From PHAA01 sp963665865 (GTDB taxonomy: Bacteria > Bacillota > Syntrophomonadia > Syntrophomonadales > Syntrophomonadaceae), in the NCBI GenBank assembly GCA_963665865.2, contig CAXXWF010000001.1, forward strand, positions 806,001-870,000: 64,000 bases of DNA. The letters run 5' to 3'. The position numbers were made by a program, and so were the translations under genes. How positions within the stretch are numbered: position 1 is the stretch's first letter; each line of letters opens with the position of its first letter. The notes under the pieces are model-generated. The model saw only the letters and a program-made list of their open reading frames with translations. It was not told where the DNA came from and made no database searches. Below are positions 1 through 8,570 of this stretch, in pieces.

Positions 1-117
1 TTTGAACAGTTAATCGATAATTCACTGACCTGGCTAAGAAACCATTTTCAACTTAATTACTTGACTTTAGTTCCAGGCGGTTAGGAGGGATGCAATATAC
101 TTGCAGCATTTGAAAAG

Positions 118-789
118 TTGGCTCCCGACGTACAGGAAGGTATCCTCAATGCAGCTGCCGGTGTGTTTGCCGAAGAAGGTTACCACCATGCCAGCATCTC
201 GGATATTTGTCGAAAAGCCAATATTTCCAACGGGGCGCTCTACAAGTACTTCAAGAACAAAGAGGCGTTATTCTTCGCGGTATTAGATCGCAGCGTTCAG
301 TTGGTAGAAATTCAGGTATATAGAAAGTACTTCAAAGAAGTTAATAATTTGTATGGCTCACTGCGTTTTTTCCTGCAGGGACTTGCCCAGCACGCCGAGG
401 AATTTCGGGATTATGTGGCCATCTATTGTGATTTGGGCTCCAGTTCCATGAACCGGTTTGCTGCAGTAAGTTCTGAAAAGTACCGCAACGCCACCAGCAT
501 TTACACAGTCCGGGTGGTAGAAGCCGCAAAAAAACAAGGTGAGATAGATGCCCGTATCCATACGGAAGTGGCAGCCTATTTGATCGATAGTTATATTACT
601 CTGTTTGCTTATGCTATTGTATCCGAATATCAGAACCGCAGATTTGATTCATTTTTTGCCCACGGCGGAAAATCGTTAAATGTAGAACAACAGATAGATC
701 TTATCATTGATTCGTTGCGGCAGACCCTGAATAAGTCGGACTTAAGGCAGATAAAAGGAGCAAACGATCGCTCTTTTTCAAGCGCTTAA
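118..789 (+). CDS. TetR/AcrR-family transcriptional regulator
   Basis: Probable ligand-responsive repressor of the amine/glutamate operon that follows 23 bases downstream. The N-terminal helix-turn-helix is clear (ILNAAAGVFAEEGY ... ISNGALYKYFKNKEAL, about residues 9-55), followed by an all-helical C-terminal ligand domain of about 160 residues, normal for the family. The start is uncertain. The TTG at 118 lies 29 bases after the only good ribosome site (AGGAGG, 83-88). The same frame is open back to a TAG at 82-84 and reads ILAAFEKLAPDVQ, which looks like a normal TetR N-terminus, so translation may begin at the ATA at 97. No promoter or operator could be assigned in the 96 bases upstream. 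Confidence 0.88.
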   Translation: MAPDVQEGILNAAAGVFAEEGYHHASISDICRKANISNGALYKYFKNKEALFFAVLDRSVQLVEIQVYRKYFKEVNNLYGSLRFFLQGLAQHAEEFRDYVAIYCDLGSSSMNRFAAVSSEKYRNATSIYTVRVVEAAKKQGEIDARIHTEVAAYLIDSYITLFAYAIVSEYQNRRFDSFFAHGGKSLNVEQQIDLIIDSLRQTLNKSDLRQIKGANDRSFSSA

Positions 790-812
790 CTTAATGAATA
801 GGAGGAATTAAG

Positions 813-2192
813 ATGACCACCATGATAGATATTGATCCCTGCAGCGGATATATGGTTAAAACCAAAGATGATGTTAAGAGGCTGATTGCGGAAAACAATA
901 TAGAAATGATCCGCCTGGAGTTTGCCGATCTGCATGGTATTAACCGCGGTAAACTGGTACCGGCCAATATGGTTGATGCACTTTTTGAGCCTGGCATATC
1001 CTTCTGTGCGGCCATAATGATTATGGGATTCGATAATGCAGTTGCTGAAGTAAAAGGCTTAAGTGAGAATAATTACGACGATCTGAGCCTAATCGCTGAC
1101 CCATCCACCTTTGTAATTCTGCCTTATCTTGAGAAAACTGCGATGATGCTGGGTGACGTGTATTACCATCATAAGCCCATGAGCCAGGCACCGCGCTGGT
1201 TCCTGAAAAATATGATTACCAAGTATCAGGAATTGGGCTTTAATCCAATCAGTGCCAGCGAGCTGGAATTCTTTTTGTTCAATAAGAGCGCTGACGGTTG
1301 TTTAAAGCCCTATACCAATAAGCTGTGCAATTGTTATACGGCTAATACTCGCATGGACCCGCTGGGTTTCTTGAATAAGATGACTAATACTCTAAAAAAT
1401 ATGGACTTTACGATATTGTACATGAACCATGAATATTACCCGGGGCAATATGAGTACAACTGGAGCCACTGCCAGGCTTTGCGCAATGCTGATGAGACCT
1501 CGCTGTTTAAAGGAATTGCCAAAGAAATTGCCGACCAAAACGGTTTGTTTACCACCTTTATGGCCAAACCCAAAAATGACAATGGCGGCAGCGGATGTCA
1601 TTTCCACATCTCATTAAATGACTTGAACTCGGGTGATAATATTTTTTATGATCCCCAGGGTAAAGATGAAATGTCAGATGTGATGAAACAGTTCATTGCT
1701 GGGGTAATAAAACATGCCCGTCCCCTGACAGCCCTGCTTTCGCCGACTATCAACTGTTACAAACGCTACCGGCTGGATTCCTTTGCTCCGGTTCATATTG
1801 GGTGGGGATATGACAACCGCACCACCTATGTAAGGATTCCAGAGGACCGCGGCAAGGCCACCCGGGTGGAAGTCAGAGCCGGCAGCGCTGCTGCCAACCC
1901 TTATCTGGCCTTGGGTGGAATCCTGGCAGCCGGATTGGATGGCATTATGAATCACCTGGAACTGCCCCCTGCTGTTACCACCGATTTATATCATGATAGC
2001 GATCGCCAGGTGGAAATGGTACCCCGCAGCCTGTTCCGCGCCCTAACAGAACTGGAGCAGGATGAATGGCTGTGTGATTGTTTGGGGAAGGAATTGGTCA
2101 CCTCCTATATAGCCTTAAAACAAATGGAGGTTGATAACTACACGTATATGGTAACTGATTGGGAATGGGACAATTATGCTTACCATATTTAG
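813..2192 (+). CDS. Glutamine synthetase-family ligase, possibly gamma-glutamylamide (GmaS-like) synthetase
   Basis: ATP-dependent ligase that would join ammonia or an amine to the gamma-carboxyl of glutamate. Its 459 residues contain the family landmarks: ELEFF metal/glutamate site near 150, GQYEYNW near 211, ATP-site GSGCHFHIS near 259, NCYKRY near 314, and RVEVRAGSAAANPYLA near 351. Strong AGGAGG (800-805) precedes the ATG. It is followed after 15 bases by a three-gene split glutamate synthase and then an amino-acid dehydrogenase, the gene set used in the N-methylglutamate pathway where the ligase is gamma-glutamylmethylamide synthetase. Ordinary ammonia-assimilating GlnA cannot be excluded. 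The substrate is inferred only from neighbours. Confidence 0.85.
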   Translation: MTTMIDIDPCSGYMVKTKDDVKRLIAENNIEMIRLEFADLHGINRGKLVPANMVDALFEPGISFCAAIMIMGFDNAVAEVKGLSENNYDDLSLIADPSTFVILPYLEKTAMMLGDVYYHHKPMSQAPRWFLKNMITKYQELGFNPISASELEFFLFNKSADGCLKPYTNKLCNCYTANTRMDPLGFLNKMTNTLKNMDFTILYMNHEYYPGQYEYNWSHCQALRNADETSLFKGIAKEIADQNGLFTTFMAKPKNDNGGSGCHFHISLNDLNSGDNIFYDPQGKDEMSDVMKQFIAGVIKHARPLTALLSPTINCYKRYRLDSFAPVHIGWGYDNRTTYVRIPEDRGKATRVEVRAGSAAANPYLALGGILAAGLDGIMNHLELPPAVTTDLYHDSDRQVEMVPRSLFRALTELEQDEWLCDCLGKELVTSYIALKQMEVDNYTYMVTDWEWDNYAYHI

Positions 2193-2207
2193 AAAGGAGC
2201 CACAACC

Positions 2208-3104
2208 ATGTGTGGAATTGCAGGCATCATCTGTAAACAAGGTATGGATGTGTCAACTGAGCTTTTGGAAATGCTCACTCTTATTCAACATCGGGGTCCG
2301 GATGCCAGTGGTATCGCCGTCTATGGCCGAAGCCCGGGCACTATTTTACGCGCGGCGGTCAGCAGCCAGGGTTCTTATGAGGAATTGGTAAATATTGTTA
2401 AGTCTCGGGGTACTATAACCGCTGAGGAGGTTATGAAATCGTCCGGGCCAACCTTTTTTGTAAAATTTGACCTTTATATTGACCCGCAGTTAATACCGGA
2501 ATTACACCGCACTATTAATGCCAATCCTGGTTTGTATGTGCATTCCCTGGGGGTCGGTATGGCGGTTTATAAAGATTTTGGCAGTGTCAACAACCTGATC
2601 AAGGGGCACAATGTCGCTCATCAAACCACTACTCATGGAATAGGCCATGTACGGATGGCGACCGAGAGTGCAGAGGATGTAAACGCAGCGCATCCTTTTG
2701 TATCGCCTTTTTACCCGGATCTGTCCATAGTACACAATGGGCAGTTCACTAATTACTACAATCTGCGGCGGAGCTTGGAGAACAAACATGCAATCTTTAG
2801 GACCCTTAACGATTCCGAAGTAGCCAGTCACCTGATTGCTTATGCCATGAGCCAGAACGGCGGCGACCTGGATGATGCTCTGCATTATGCGCTGGAGGAG
2901 CTGGACGGCATCTTCTGCATTGTAGCTGCTACAGCCAATCAGATCGGCTGTGTAAAAGATAATCTGGGGATCAAACCTTTGCTTCTCTGCGAGCAGGACG
3001 ATATAACCGTGTTCGGTTCGGAACAAATTGAGTTTACCCACATGTTTGCCAATGCCTACGCAGAAGAAATGGAACCTGGGGAGGTCAGGGTATGGAACAT
3101 ATAG
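2208..3104 (+). CDS. Class II glutamine amidotransferase subunit (GltB N-domain / MgsA-like)
   Basis: A stand-alone glutaminase domain (298 residues) equivalent to the first domain of glutamate synthase. The mature N-terminus would be Cys2 (MCGIAGI), the nucleophile of the Ntn-type amidotransferases, followed by the QHRGPDASG motif near 30. Later motifs include GIGHVRMATES and SIVHNGQFTNY. In the archaeal-type split glutamate synthase and in N-methylglutamate synthase (MgsA) this domain is a separate gene, as here. It overlaps the next gene by 13 bases, so the subunits are translationally coupled. Expected to release ammonia, or an amine from a gamma-glutamylamide, and pass it to the FMN subunit. 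Confidence 0.87.
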   Translation: MCGIAGIICKQGMDVSTELLEMLTLIQHRGPDASGIAVYGRSPGTILRAAVSSQGSYEELVNIVKSRGTITAEEVMKSSGPTFFVKFDLYIDPQLIPELHRTINANPGLYVHSLGVGMAVYKDFGSVNNLIKGHNVAHQTTTHGIGHVRMATESAEDVNAAHPFVSPFYPDLSIVHNGQFTNYYNLRRSLENKHAIFRTLNDSEVASHLIAYAMSQNGGDLDDALHYALEELDGIFCIVAATANQIGCVKDNLGIKPLLLCEQDDITVFGSEQIEFTHMFANAYAEEMEPGEVRVWNI

Positions 3105-3805
3105 ATGCAACAAATCTTAAGTGCGGCGAGTTAAATCAACTCATTGCTGAAAAATTGACCGAGTTTGGCGAGGTTGAAATACAATATCCTCACTCTATGC
3201 ACAATATCGCCACCGGACTGAAATGCAGCGGGAAGATTATGGTGAAGGGCAGTACCGGTTTTTATGCCGGTGGTTTTCTGGAAGGTTCAACCCTGATAGT
3301 AGATGGCAATACTGGTTGGTATGCCGGGGACAACATGATGTCCGGCGAACTGATTATAACCAAAAATACTGGTTCCAATGCCGGGGTTTATTTTTCCGGA
3401 GGAACCATGATTATTTATGGAGGAACCGGAAACCGGGTCGGCTACGGTATGAAAGGCGGAACCATCGTAGTTTGCGGTCCGGCCGGACGATTAGCCGGGC
3501 AGATGACCATGGGAGGCAAATTAATTCTGCTGGGTAAAGTGGGAAGCCAAGTGGGTGAATCCATGTATAAAGGGGTCATTTATGTTCAGGACCCGGAGGC
3601 CCAGAAAAAACTGGGCGGCAATGTATATCTGGATGATATTAATGCAGCGGAAATCAAGGAGTTAGAGGCTATTTTCAGCCAATACCATATTGAGGCCGCG
3701 CCGGGCAGGTTTAAGGTTATTCGCCCGGCAGTCAGCGGTCGGCATCACTATGAAATGTATCAACCGGAACTAAAGCCGGAATTGGCAAACAAGACCAGTG
3801 CATAA
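3092..3805 (+). CDS. GXGXG-domain subunit of split glutamate synthase (MgsB-like)
   Basis: 237 residues made largely of the right-handed beta-helix GXGXG fold found at the C-terminus of GltB. Repeating glycine-rich turns occur about every 20 residues (GSTGFYAGGFLEG, GNTGWYAGDNMMSG, GGTGNRVGYGMKGG). It has no catalytic residues; in glutamate synthase this domain is structural and helps form the ammonia tunnel. It lies between the amidotransferase and FMN subunits with overlapping ends, matching the order of archaeal-type GltB genes and of mgsABC. The last 45 residues (from about PGRFKVIRPAVSG) leave the repeat pattern and may contact a partner subunit. Confidence 0.85.
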   Translation: MEHIDATNLKCGELNQLIAEKLTEFGEVEIQYPHSMHNIATGLKCSGKIMVKGSTGFYAGGFLEGSTLIVDGNTGWYAGDNMMSGELIITKNTGSNAGVYFSGGTMIIYGGTGNRVGYGMKGGTIVVCGPAGRLAGQMTMGGKLILLGKVGSQVGESMYKGVIYVQDPEAQKKLGGNVYLDDINAAEIKELEAIFSQYHIEAAPGRFKVIRPAVSGRHHYEMYQPELKPELANKTSA

Positions 3806-3821
3806 AGGGAGTTGGAGCAAA

Positions 3822-5120
3822 ATGAATACTGAGGTTAAAAGGGTAAAGGAACCCAAAGACGTTCAGCGCGGGATATGGAACGCGGAAACGTTGAGCGAAA
3901 TTGATTATAAGGCCGCCTATGGCCAACATCGAATTCGGGGTTGTGGTGCTACGCGATATATGCCCAATTTTGATGATTTGATGATTTTGCCTTCACAGCT
4001 GTCCCGGATGGCTATTGATACCTACCGTGAACCTTGTGAAACCCGGACGGTACTGGGCAAGCGCTATGCAAAAAAACCACTGATTATTGAAACTCCGGTT
4101 ATGATCGCCGGAATGTCTTACGGGGCTCTGAGCAAAGAGGCTAAAATGGCACTGGCCAAGGCTACATCGCTGGTGGGTACGGTTATCAGCAATGGTGAAG
4201 GCGGACTGTTGCCGGAAGAGAGGCAGTTATCCTACCGGCAATCCATACAGATGCTGCCCAGCCGTATTGGTTTTACCAAACGCAGTATTGAATCAGCCGA
4301 TATGCTGGAGATATTGGTAGGAATAGGGGCTAAACCTGGCCTGTCCGGACATCTAATGGGCAGTAAAATAACGCAGGAAATCGCGGATTTTCGCCAGATA
4401 CCGGTTGGTATTGATCTGCATAGTCATCCCCGTCACGGCGATGCTTTCGGAGCCGATGACATGGTGGTTAAAATGGAACAGTTGCGGGAGCTAACCAATT
4501 GGGAAATACCGATTTTTATTAAGCTAGCCGCCGGACGGGTGCGGGACGATGTTAAAATTGCGGTTAAAATTGGGGTTGATGGTATTATCCTCGACGGCGC
4601 CCAGGGAGGCACCGGAGCTGCGCCAGTCATGTCCACCAATCATCTGGGTATCCCTACCCTGCCAGCTTTGGTGCAGGCCGTCCGGACATTGGAAGAAATG
4701 GGTGTTAAAGATGAAGTCAGTTTAATTGTCTCCGGCGGCATCAAGGACGGAGCTGATATTGCCAAAGCTATGGCTATTGGCGCTGATGCAGTGGCTATTG
4801 GTACCAGTGCCATGGTAGCCATGGGCTGCCGGGTTTGCTTACGCTGCCACAATGGTGTGTGTGGGTTTGGTATTGGGACCCAGGATCCGGAATCACGCCA
4901 AAAACTTGATATTGATGCCGCCGCTGCAAGAGTAGCCAATTATATTAAGGGAATTACAGTTGAAGCCACATTGCTAGCCAAAGCAGCCGGCAAAACCAAG
5001 CTCAAGAATCTGGAAAGAGAAGATCTGCGCAGCCTGACTCTGGAATCATGTGCCATGACCGGCATTCCTCTGGTAGGCAGTGACTATGTTTTCGGACCGC
5101 GATTCGGGTTTGGAGTATAA
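3822..5120 (+). CDS. FMN- and Fe-S-binding glutamate synthase core subunit (GltB central domain / MgsC-like)
   Basis: Synthase subunit that would build glutamate, or an N-alkylglutamate, from the amine delivered by the amidotransferase. 432 residues from the ATG at 3822, chosen over a GTG at 3798 because of the GGAG just upstream. Visible features are the FMN/TIM-barrel core (GMSYGALSKEAKMAL; DGAQGGTGAAP; SGGIKDGADIAKAMAIGADAVAIGT) and a cysteine group CRVCLRCHNGVCGFG near residue 335 in the place where GltB binds its [3Fe-4S] cluster. No NADPH-dependent GltD partner is adjacent, as in the N-methylglutamate operons. It is followed after 12 bases by a [2Fe-2S] protein. Confidence 0.88.
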   Translation: MNTEVKRVKEPKDVQRGIWNAETLSEIDYKAAYGQHRIRGCGATRYMPNFDDLMILPSQLSRMAIDTYREPCETRTVLGKRYAKKPLIIETPVMIAGMSYGALSKEAKMALAKATSLVGTVISNGEGGLLPEERQLSYRQSIQMLPSRIGFTKRSIESADMLEILVGIGAKPGLSGHLMGSKITQEIADFRQIPVGIDLHSHPRHGDAFGADDMVVKMEQLRELTNWEIPIFIKLAAGRVRDDVKIAVKIGVDGIILDGAQGGTGAAPVMSTNHLGIPTLPALVQAVRTLEEMGVKDEVSLIVSGGIKDGADIAKAMAIGADAVAIGTSAMVAMGCRVCLRCHNGVCGFGIGTQDPESRQKLDIDAAAARVANYIKGITVEATLLAKAAGKTKLKNLEREDLRSLTLESCAMTGIPLVGSDYVFGPRFGFGV

Positions 5121-5132
5121 GGAGGTACTTAT

Positions 5133-5465
5133 ATGAGGATTGAGAAGCATCCGGTTTTGGACAATTTTGAAAAAGGCAGGGTTGTTCAATTCCAATTTGA
5201 CGGCCAAAGCATGGAGGGATTTGAAGGTGAGCCTATAGCTGTGGCCCTGCGGGCTAACGGGGTTATGATCCACCGCTATACCTCGCGTTTGGGGCATCCC
5301 CGGGGAGTATTCTGTGCCATCGGCCGGTGCACTGACTGTGTCATGATCGTGGATGGACAACTTAATGTTAGAACCTGTGTTACTCCCCTGCAGGAAGGCA
5401 TTAAAATTGAAACCCAATATGGAATTAAAAGTCGAAACGAGGTGACTGCCTGTGAAGAGGCATGA
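5133..5465 (+). CDS. [2Fe-2S] subunit of amino-acid dehydrogenase (HcnA / sarcosine-oxidase-alpha N-domain-like)
   Basis: Small electron-transfer subunit, 110 residues, of the type found as HcnA/OoxA-like chains or as the N-terminal domain of heterotetrameric sarcosine oxidase alpha. The plant-type ferredoxin signature CAIGRCTDC with a fourth cysteine in RTCVTPL binds one [2Fe-2S] cluster. GEPIAVALRANG precedes it, as in sarcosine oxidase alpha. AAGGAGG lies upstream of the ATG. It overlaps the flavoprotein gene by 14 bases, so the two are very probably subunits of one enzyme. Confidence 0.85.
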   Translation: MRIEKHPVLDNFEKGRVVQFQFDGQSMEGFEGEPIAVALRANGVMIHRYTSRLGHPRGVFCAIGRCTDCVMIVDGQLNVRTCVTPLQEGIKIETQYGIKSRNEVTACEEA

Positions 5466-7059
5466 GCTAATAATAATTGGTGCCGGGCCAGCGGGATTGT
5501 CAGCGGCTATCGAAGCGGCATCTCACGGTATGCAGGTTGTAGTCTATGATGAGAACTCCCGCCCGGGGGGGCAATTGTTCAAACAAATTCATAAATTTTT
5601 TGGCTCCAAGGAACATCGGGCCAAAACCAGAGGGTTTAATATCGGCAATATGTTGCTTGCGGAAGCTCGCCAACTGGGAGTTGAAGTCGTGTTAAATGCT
5701 GCGGTTATGGGTATTTTTGATAACAAGACGGTATCGGTAATGATTGATGGAACAGTAAATCACGTTAAAGCCAATAATATTATCGTTGCTACCGGTGCTT
5801 CTGAAAATATGATCTCCTTCCCCGGTTGGACCCTGCCAGGTGTAATCGGCGCGGGTGCGGCCCAGACCATGATGAACCTCCATGGTTTGCGGCCGGGCAG
5901 CAAAATATTAATGGTGGGTTCCGGCAATGTGGGTTTGGTGGTTAGCTATCAGTTGATCCAGGCCGGTTGCGAGATGGTTGCTCTCATAGATGCTGCCCCC
6001 CAGGTGGGCGGCTATGGAGTGCATGCTGCCAAAATAACCCGTTTGGGGGTGCCGTTTTTTATGTCCCATACAGTTAAGGAAGTTAGCGGGTATGACCAGG
6101 TCGAGAGCGCGACTATTGTTGCAGTGGATCAGAACTGGCAGCCGGTTCCCGGCTCTGAAAAAAAACTGGAGGTTGATACCATCTGTCTGGCGGTAGGGTT
6201 GTCCCCTATGTCGCAATTATGCCGCATGGCAGGATGCCAAATGGAAGAAAAAGCTGCCCGGGGCGGATTTGTGCCGGTATGTAATGAATATGGCGAGACT
6301 TCTATTACTGGTGTATTTGTCGCAGGTGATGTATCTGGTATAGAAGAGGCTAGCTCAGCTATGTTGGAAGGCAGGATTGCCGGTTTAACCGCCGCCTGCC
6401 AGCAGAGTTATCTTGACCAGGCGCAATTCAATTTATCTTACGAACATTATAAAAAATCTTTGGATCAGCTGCGCGGCGGTACGTTTGGAAGCCATGACCA
6501 GGATGCAACCGGCTCTTCCGGTACGGATGAAGGCTGCCTTCTATCCCTCAGCCTTCTCTCCTGTGGATACCTTTCAGACATTGACGCAGAGCACTACCCC
6601 GGGATACCTTCGGATGCAAAACGGGTTCAGGGCATTACTCCGGTTATTGAATGTACGCAAAACATTCCCTGCGATCCTTGCCAGGATGCGTGTCCCAAGG
6701 GATGCATCAAGGTTAATGGTGCCATTACCAGCATTCCGGCGTTGGAAGAATCAGCTGTTTGCAGCGGTTGTGGGATGTGTGTAGCTGCCTGCCCGGGGCA
6801 GGCTATTTTTGTAGTCAATGAATCCTTTGCAACCGGCTATGCCTCCGTCGCAATTCCCTATGAATTCCTGCCCTTGCCGGTCAAAGGCGATAAAGGCCTG
6901 GCCCTGAGCAGATCAGGTGAGGAGCTGGGCGAAGCGGAAGTCGTTGGTATTTCCCTGGCTAAGGCCATGGATAAAACCGCAGTACTGACCATGAAGGTTC
7001 CTCTGGCCTGGTCAATGCAAGCCAGAGCCTTCCGACCGGTCAAGGAGGTTTGCATATGA
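5452..7059 (+). CDS. FAD/NAD-binding dehydrogenase subunit with fused two-cluster ferredoxin domain (HcnB-like)
   Basis: 535 residues, longer than typical HcnB/OoxA flavoproteins. An N-terminal FAD dinucleotide fold (IIGAGPAGLSAAIEAA) and an internal NAD-type fold (MVGSGNVGLVVSY near 155) make up the pyridine-nucleotide-disulfide-reductase body, ending with GVFVAGDVSGIEEASSAM near 285. An extra C-terminal half carries CTQNIPCDPCQDACPKGC and CSGCGMCVAACPGQA, enough cysteines for two [4Fe-4S] clusters. The start is GTG 5452 inside the preceding gene. The fused ferredoxin suggests that electrons from amine or amino-acid oxidation leave to a ferredoxin-type acceptor. Confidence 0.88.
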   Translation: MKRHELIIIGAGPAGLSAAIEAASHGMQVVVYDENSRPGGQLFKQIHKFFGSKEHRAKTRGFNIGNMLLAEARQLGVEVVLNAAVMGIFDNKTVSVMIDGTVNHVKANNIIVATGASENMISFPGWTLPGVIGAGAAQTMMNLHGLRPGSKILMVGSGNVGLVVSYQLIQAGCEMVALIDAAPQVGGYGVHAAKITRLGVPFFMSHTVKEVSGYDQVESATIVAVDQNWQPVPGSEKKLEVDTICLAVGLSPMSQLCRMAGCQMEEKAARGGFVPVCNEYGETSITGVFVAGDVSGIEEASSAMLEGRIAGLTAACQQSYLDQAQFNLSYEHYKKSLDQLRGGTFGSHDQDATGSSGTDEGCLLSLSLLSCGYLSDIDAEHYPGIPSDAKRVQGITPVIECTQNIPCDPCQDACPKGCIKVNGAITSIPALEESAVCSGCGMCVAACPGQAIFVVNESFATGYASVAIPYEFLPLPVKGDKGLALSRSGEELGEAEVVGISLAKAMDKTAVLTMKVPLAWSMQARAFRPVKEVCI

Positions 7060-7382
7060 GCAAGATATTGGATCGGACCTTAACCAATCAACAATTTGTA
7101 TCTCACAGTGATGATTCCCTGATTATCTGCCGCTGCGAGGAAATAACCAAGGGTGAGATTCGCCAGGCCGTATATGACGGTATGATGACAATGAATGAAG
7201 TAAAAAGATATCTGCGGCCGGGGATGGGATTATGTCAAGGACAAACCTGTAATCGCTTAGTGCGCAGCATCATTGCAGCTGAACTGGGTGTAAAACCGGG
7301 CGCAATGAATTTTCCTAGATCTCGTTGCCCCGCACGTCCTATCGGTATGAGCATTTATGCCCAAGATGGGTATAAAAAGTAG
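7056..7382 (+). CDS. BFD-like [2Fe-2S] subunit of the dehydrogenase
   Basis: 108 residues from the ATG at 7056, preceded at good spacing by AAGGAGG (7042-7048). The central part is a BFD/NirB-type [2Fe-2S] domain: IICRCEEITKGEIRQAV then GMGLCQGQTCNRLV, the C-x-C ... C-x4-C pattern seen in the middle of HcnB/OoxA and in NirB. The tail has one more cysteine (RSRCPARP). In many HcnABC-type enzymes this domain is fused to the flavoprotein; here it is a separate chain overlapping the flavoprotein gene by 4 bases. Confidence 0.83.
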   Translation: MSKILDRTLTNQQFVSHSDDSLIICRCEEITKGEIRQAVYDGMMTMNEVKRYLRPGMGLCQGQTCNRLVRSIIAAELGVKPGAMNFPRSRCPARPIGMSIYAQDGYKK

Positions 7383-7395
7383 AGGAGGTGAAAGT

Positions 7396-8517
7396 ATGAA
7401 GCAATATGATGTTATTATAGTAGGCGGCGGGGTTATAGGCAATGCCATGGCTTATAACCTTAAGAAAGCCAAATCTAATGTATTGGTCCTGGAGAGCAGC
7501 GAAATCGGCAATGGCGGTTCCAGCCGAAATGGCGGCGGGGTTCGCCAATCTGGCCGTGATCCGCGCGAGCTCCCCTTGGCAATGTATGCCATTAAGGATC
7601 TGTGGCCGGGTCTATCTGAAGAACTGGGGGTGGATGTTGAATATCACAAGCAGGGTAATTTGCGTCTGGGAAAAACCGAAGCGCATGCCAAGATTCTCCA
7701 AAACATAGTCAACCAGGGTTTAGCTCTGGGTCTGGAGCTGCGTTTGGTTGACAACCAGGAAGCCCGGGATATATGCCCTTATATGTCCAAAGAGGTCACG
7801 GTAGCCTCCTACTGCCCTACAGACGGGCATGCCAATCCAATGAAGGCCACCCTGGCTTTTTATAAAAAAGCCCGCGAAATGGGAGCCAGTTTTATAAGCG
7901 GGGAAAAGGTTACCGGCATTAAGCTGCAAAAAGGCAAGATTAACGGTGTAGTAACTGAAAGTAACCTATATGAAGCTCCGATTGTTATTGTAGCTGCCGG
8001 TATTGAGTCCAAACCCATTATTAATACCGTTGGCATAGATATCCCGATGCATAGAATGCTCCTGGAGGCCTTAATAACGGAAGTACAGCCTCCTATGTTC
8101 CCTCAGATGCTGGGTACGGCTGCTGCTGATTTTTATGGCCACCAGACTGATCACGGTTCTTTTGTCTTTGGCGGAAGCTCAGGCTTGGAGCCTTTTACCT
8201 CCGAAGAAGCGATGCCTATTACCCGCACATATACGGCACCTTCCATCTGTAGGGGAATCATGGGTTATTTCCCCGTGCTGCGCTCAGTTAACATTGTTCG
8301 CACCTGGTCAGGATTTACCGATGAAACGGCGGACCATGTACCGGTTTTAAGCCGCGTGGATGAATTGCCTGGCCTGTACCTAGCTTGTGGATTCAGCGGA
8401 CACGGGTTCGGAATTGCGCCGGCGGTCGGGCAGTTGATGGCGGAGCTGGTAGTGGAAGGCAAACCGTCTCTTTCTTTGGATGCTTTCCGTTACGATCGGT
8501 TTAAGGCCAAAGGTTGA
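7396..8517 (+). CDS. FAD-dependent amino-acid dehydrogenase catalytic subunit (HcnC / sarcosine-oxidase-beta / DadA family)
   Basis: Substrate-oxidising subunit, 373 residues from the ATG at 7396 behind AGGAGGTG. The DAO-family N-terminal FAD fold is clear (VIIVGGGVIGNAMAYNL), followed by SSRNGGGVRQSGRDPRELPLA, and a C-terminal FAD loop LYLACGFSGHGFGIAPAVGQLMAEL. Relatives oxidise glycine, sarcosine, D-hydroxyproline or opines. With the three preceding Fe-S/FAD subunits it makes a complete HcnABC-type soluble dehydrogenase. The split-glutamate-synthase context suggests an N-substituted glutamate as substrate; this is inference. Confidence 0.86.
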   Translation: MKQYDVIIVGGGVIGNAMAYNLKKAKSNVLVLESSEIGNGGSSRNGGGVRQSGRDPRELPLAMYAIKDLWPGLSEELGVDVEYHKQGNLRLGKTEAHAKILQNIVNQGLALGLELRLVDNQEARDICPYMSKEVTVASYCPTDGHANPMKATLAFYKKAREMGASFISGEKVTGIKLQKGKINGVVTESNLYEAPIVIVAAGIESKPIINTVGIDIPMHRMLLEALITEVQPPMFPQMLGTAAADFYGHQTDHGSFVFGGSSGLEPFTSEEAMPITRTYTAPSICRGIMGYFPVLRSVNIVRTWSGFTDETADHVPVLSRVDELPGLYLACGFSGHGFGIAPAVGQLMAELVVEGKPSLSLDAFRYDRFKAKG

Positions 8518-8570
8518 TTGGGGTATCATTTCGTAATATTTACTAAATAATTAAGCGGAGGTTGAAATAA

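Noticed and set aside
2502..3113. 203-codon minus-strand open frame
   Set aside because: Fully inside the amidotransferase gene on the opposite strand, no ribosome site and no family resemblance. It is a shadow of a well-supported gene.
5133..8517. Hydrogen cyanide synthase HcnABC
   Set aside because: The subunits are of the Hcn type, but the flavoprotein is fused to a ferredoxin, the BFD domain is separate and the operon carries split glutamate synthase. A general amino-acid dehydrogenase is more likely than glycine-to-cyanide oxidation.
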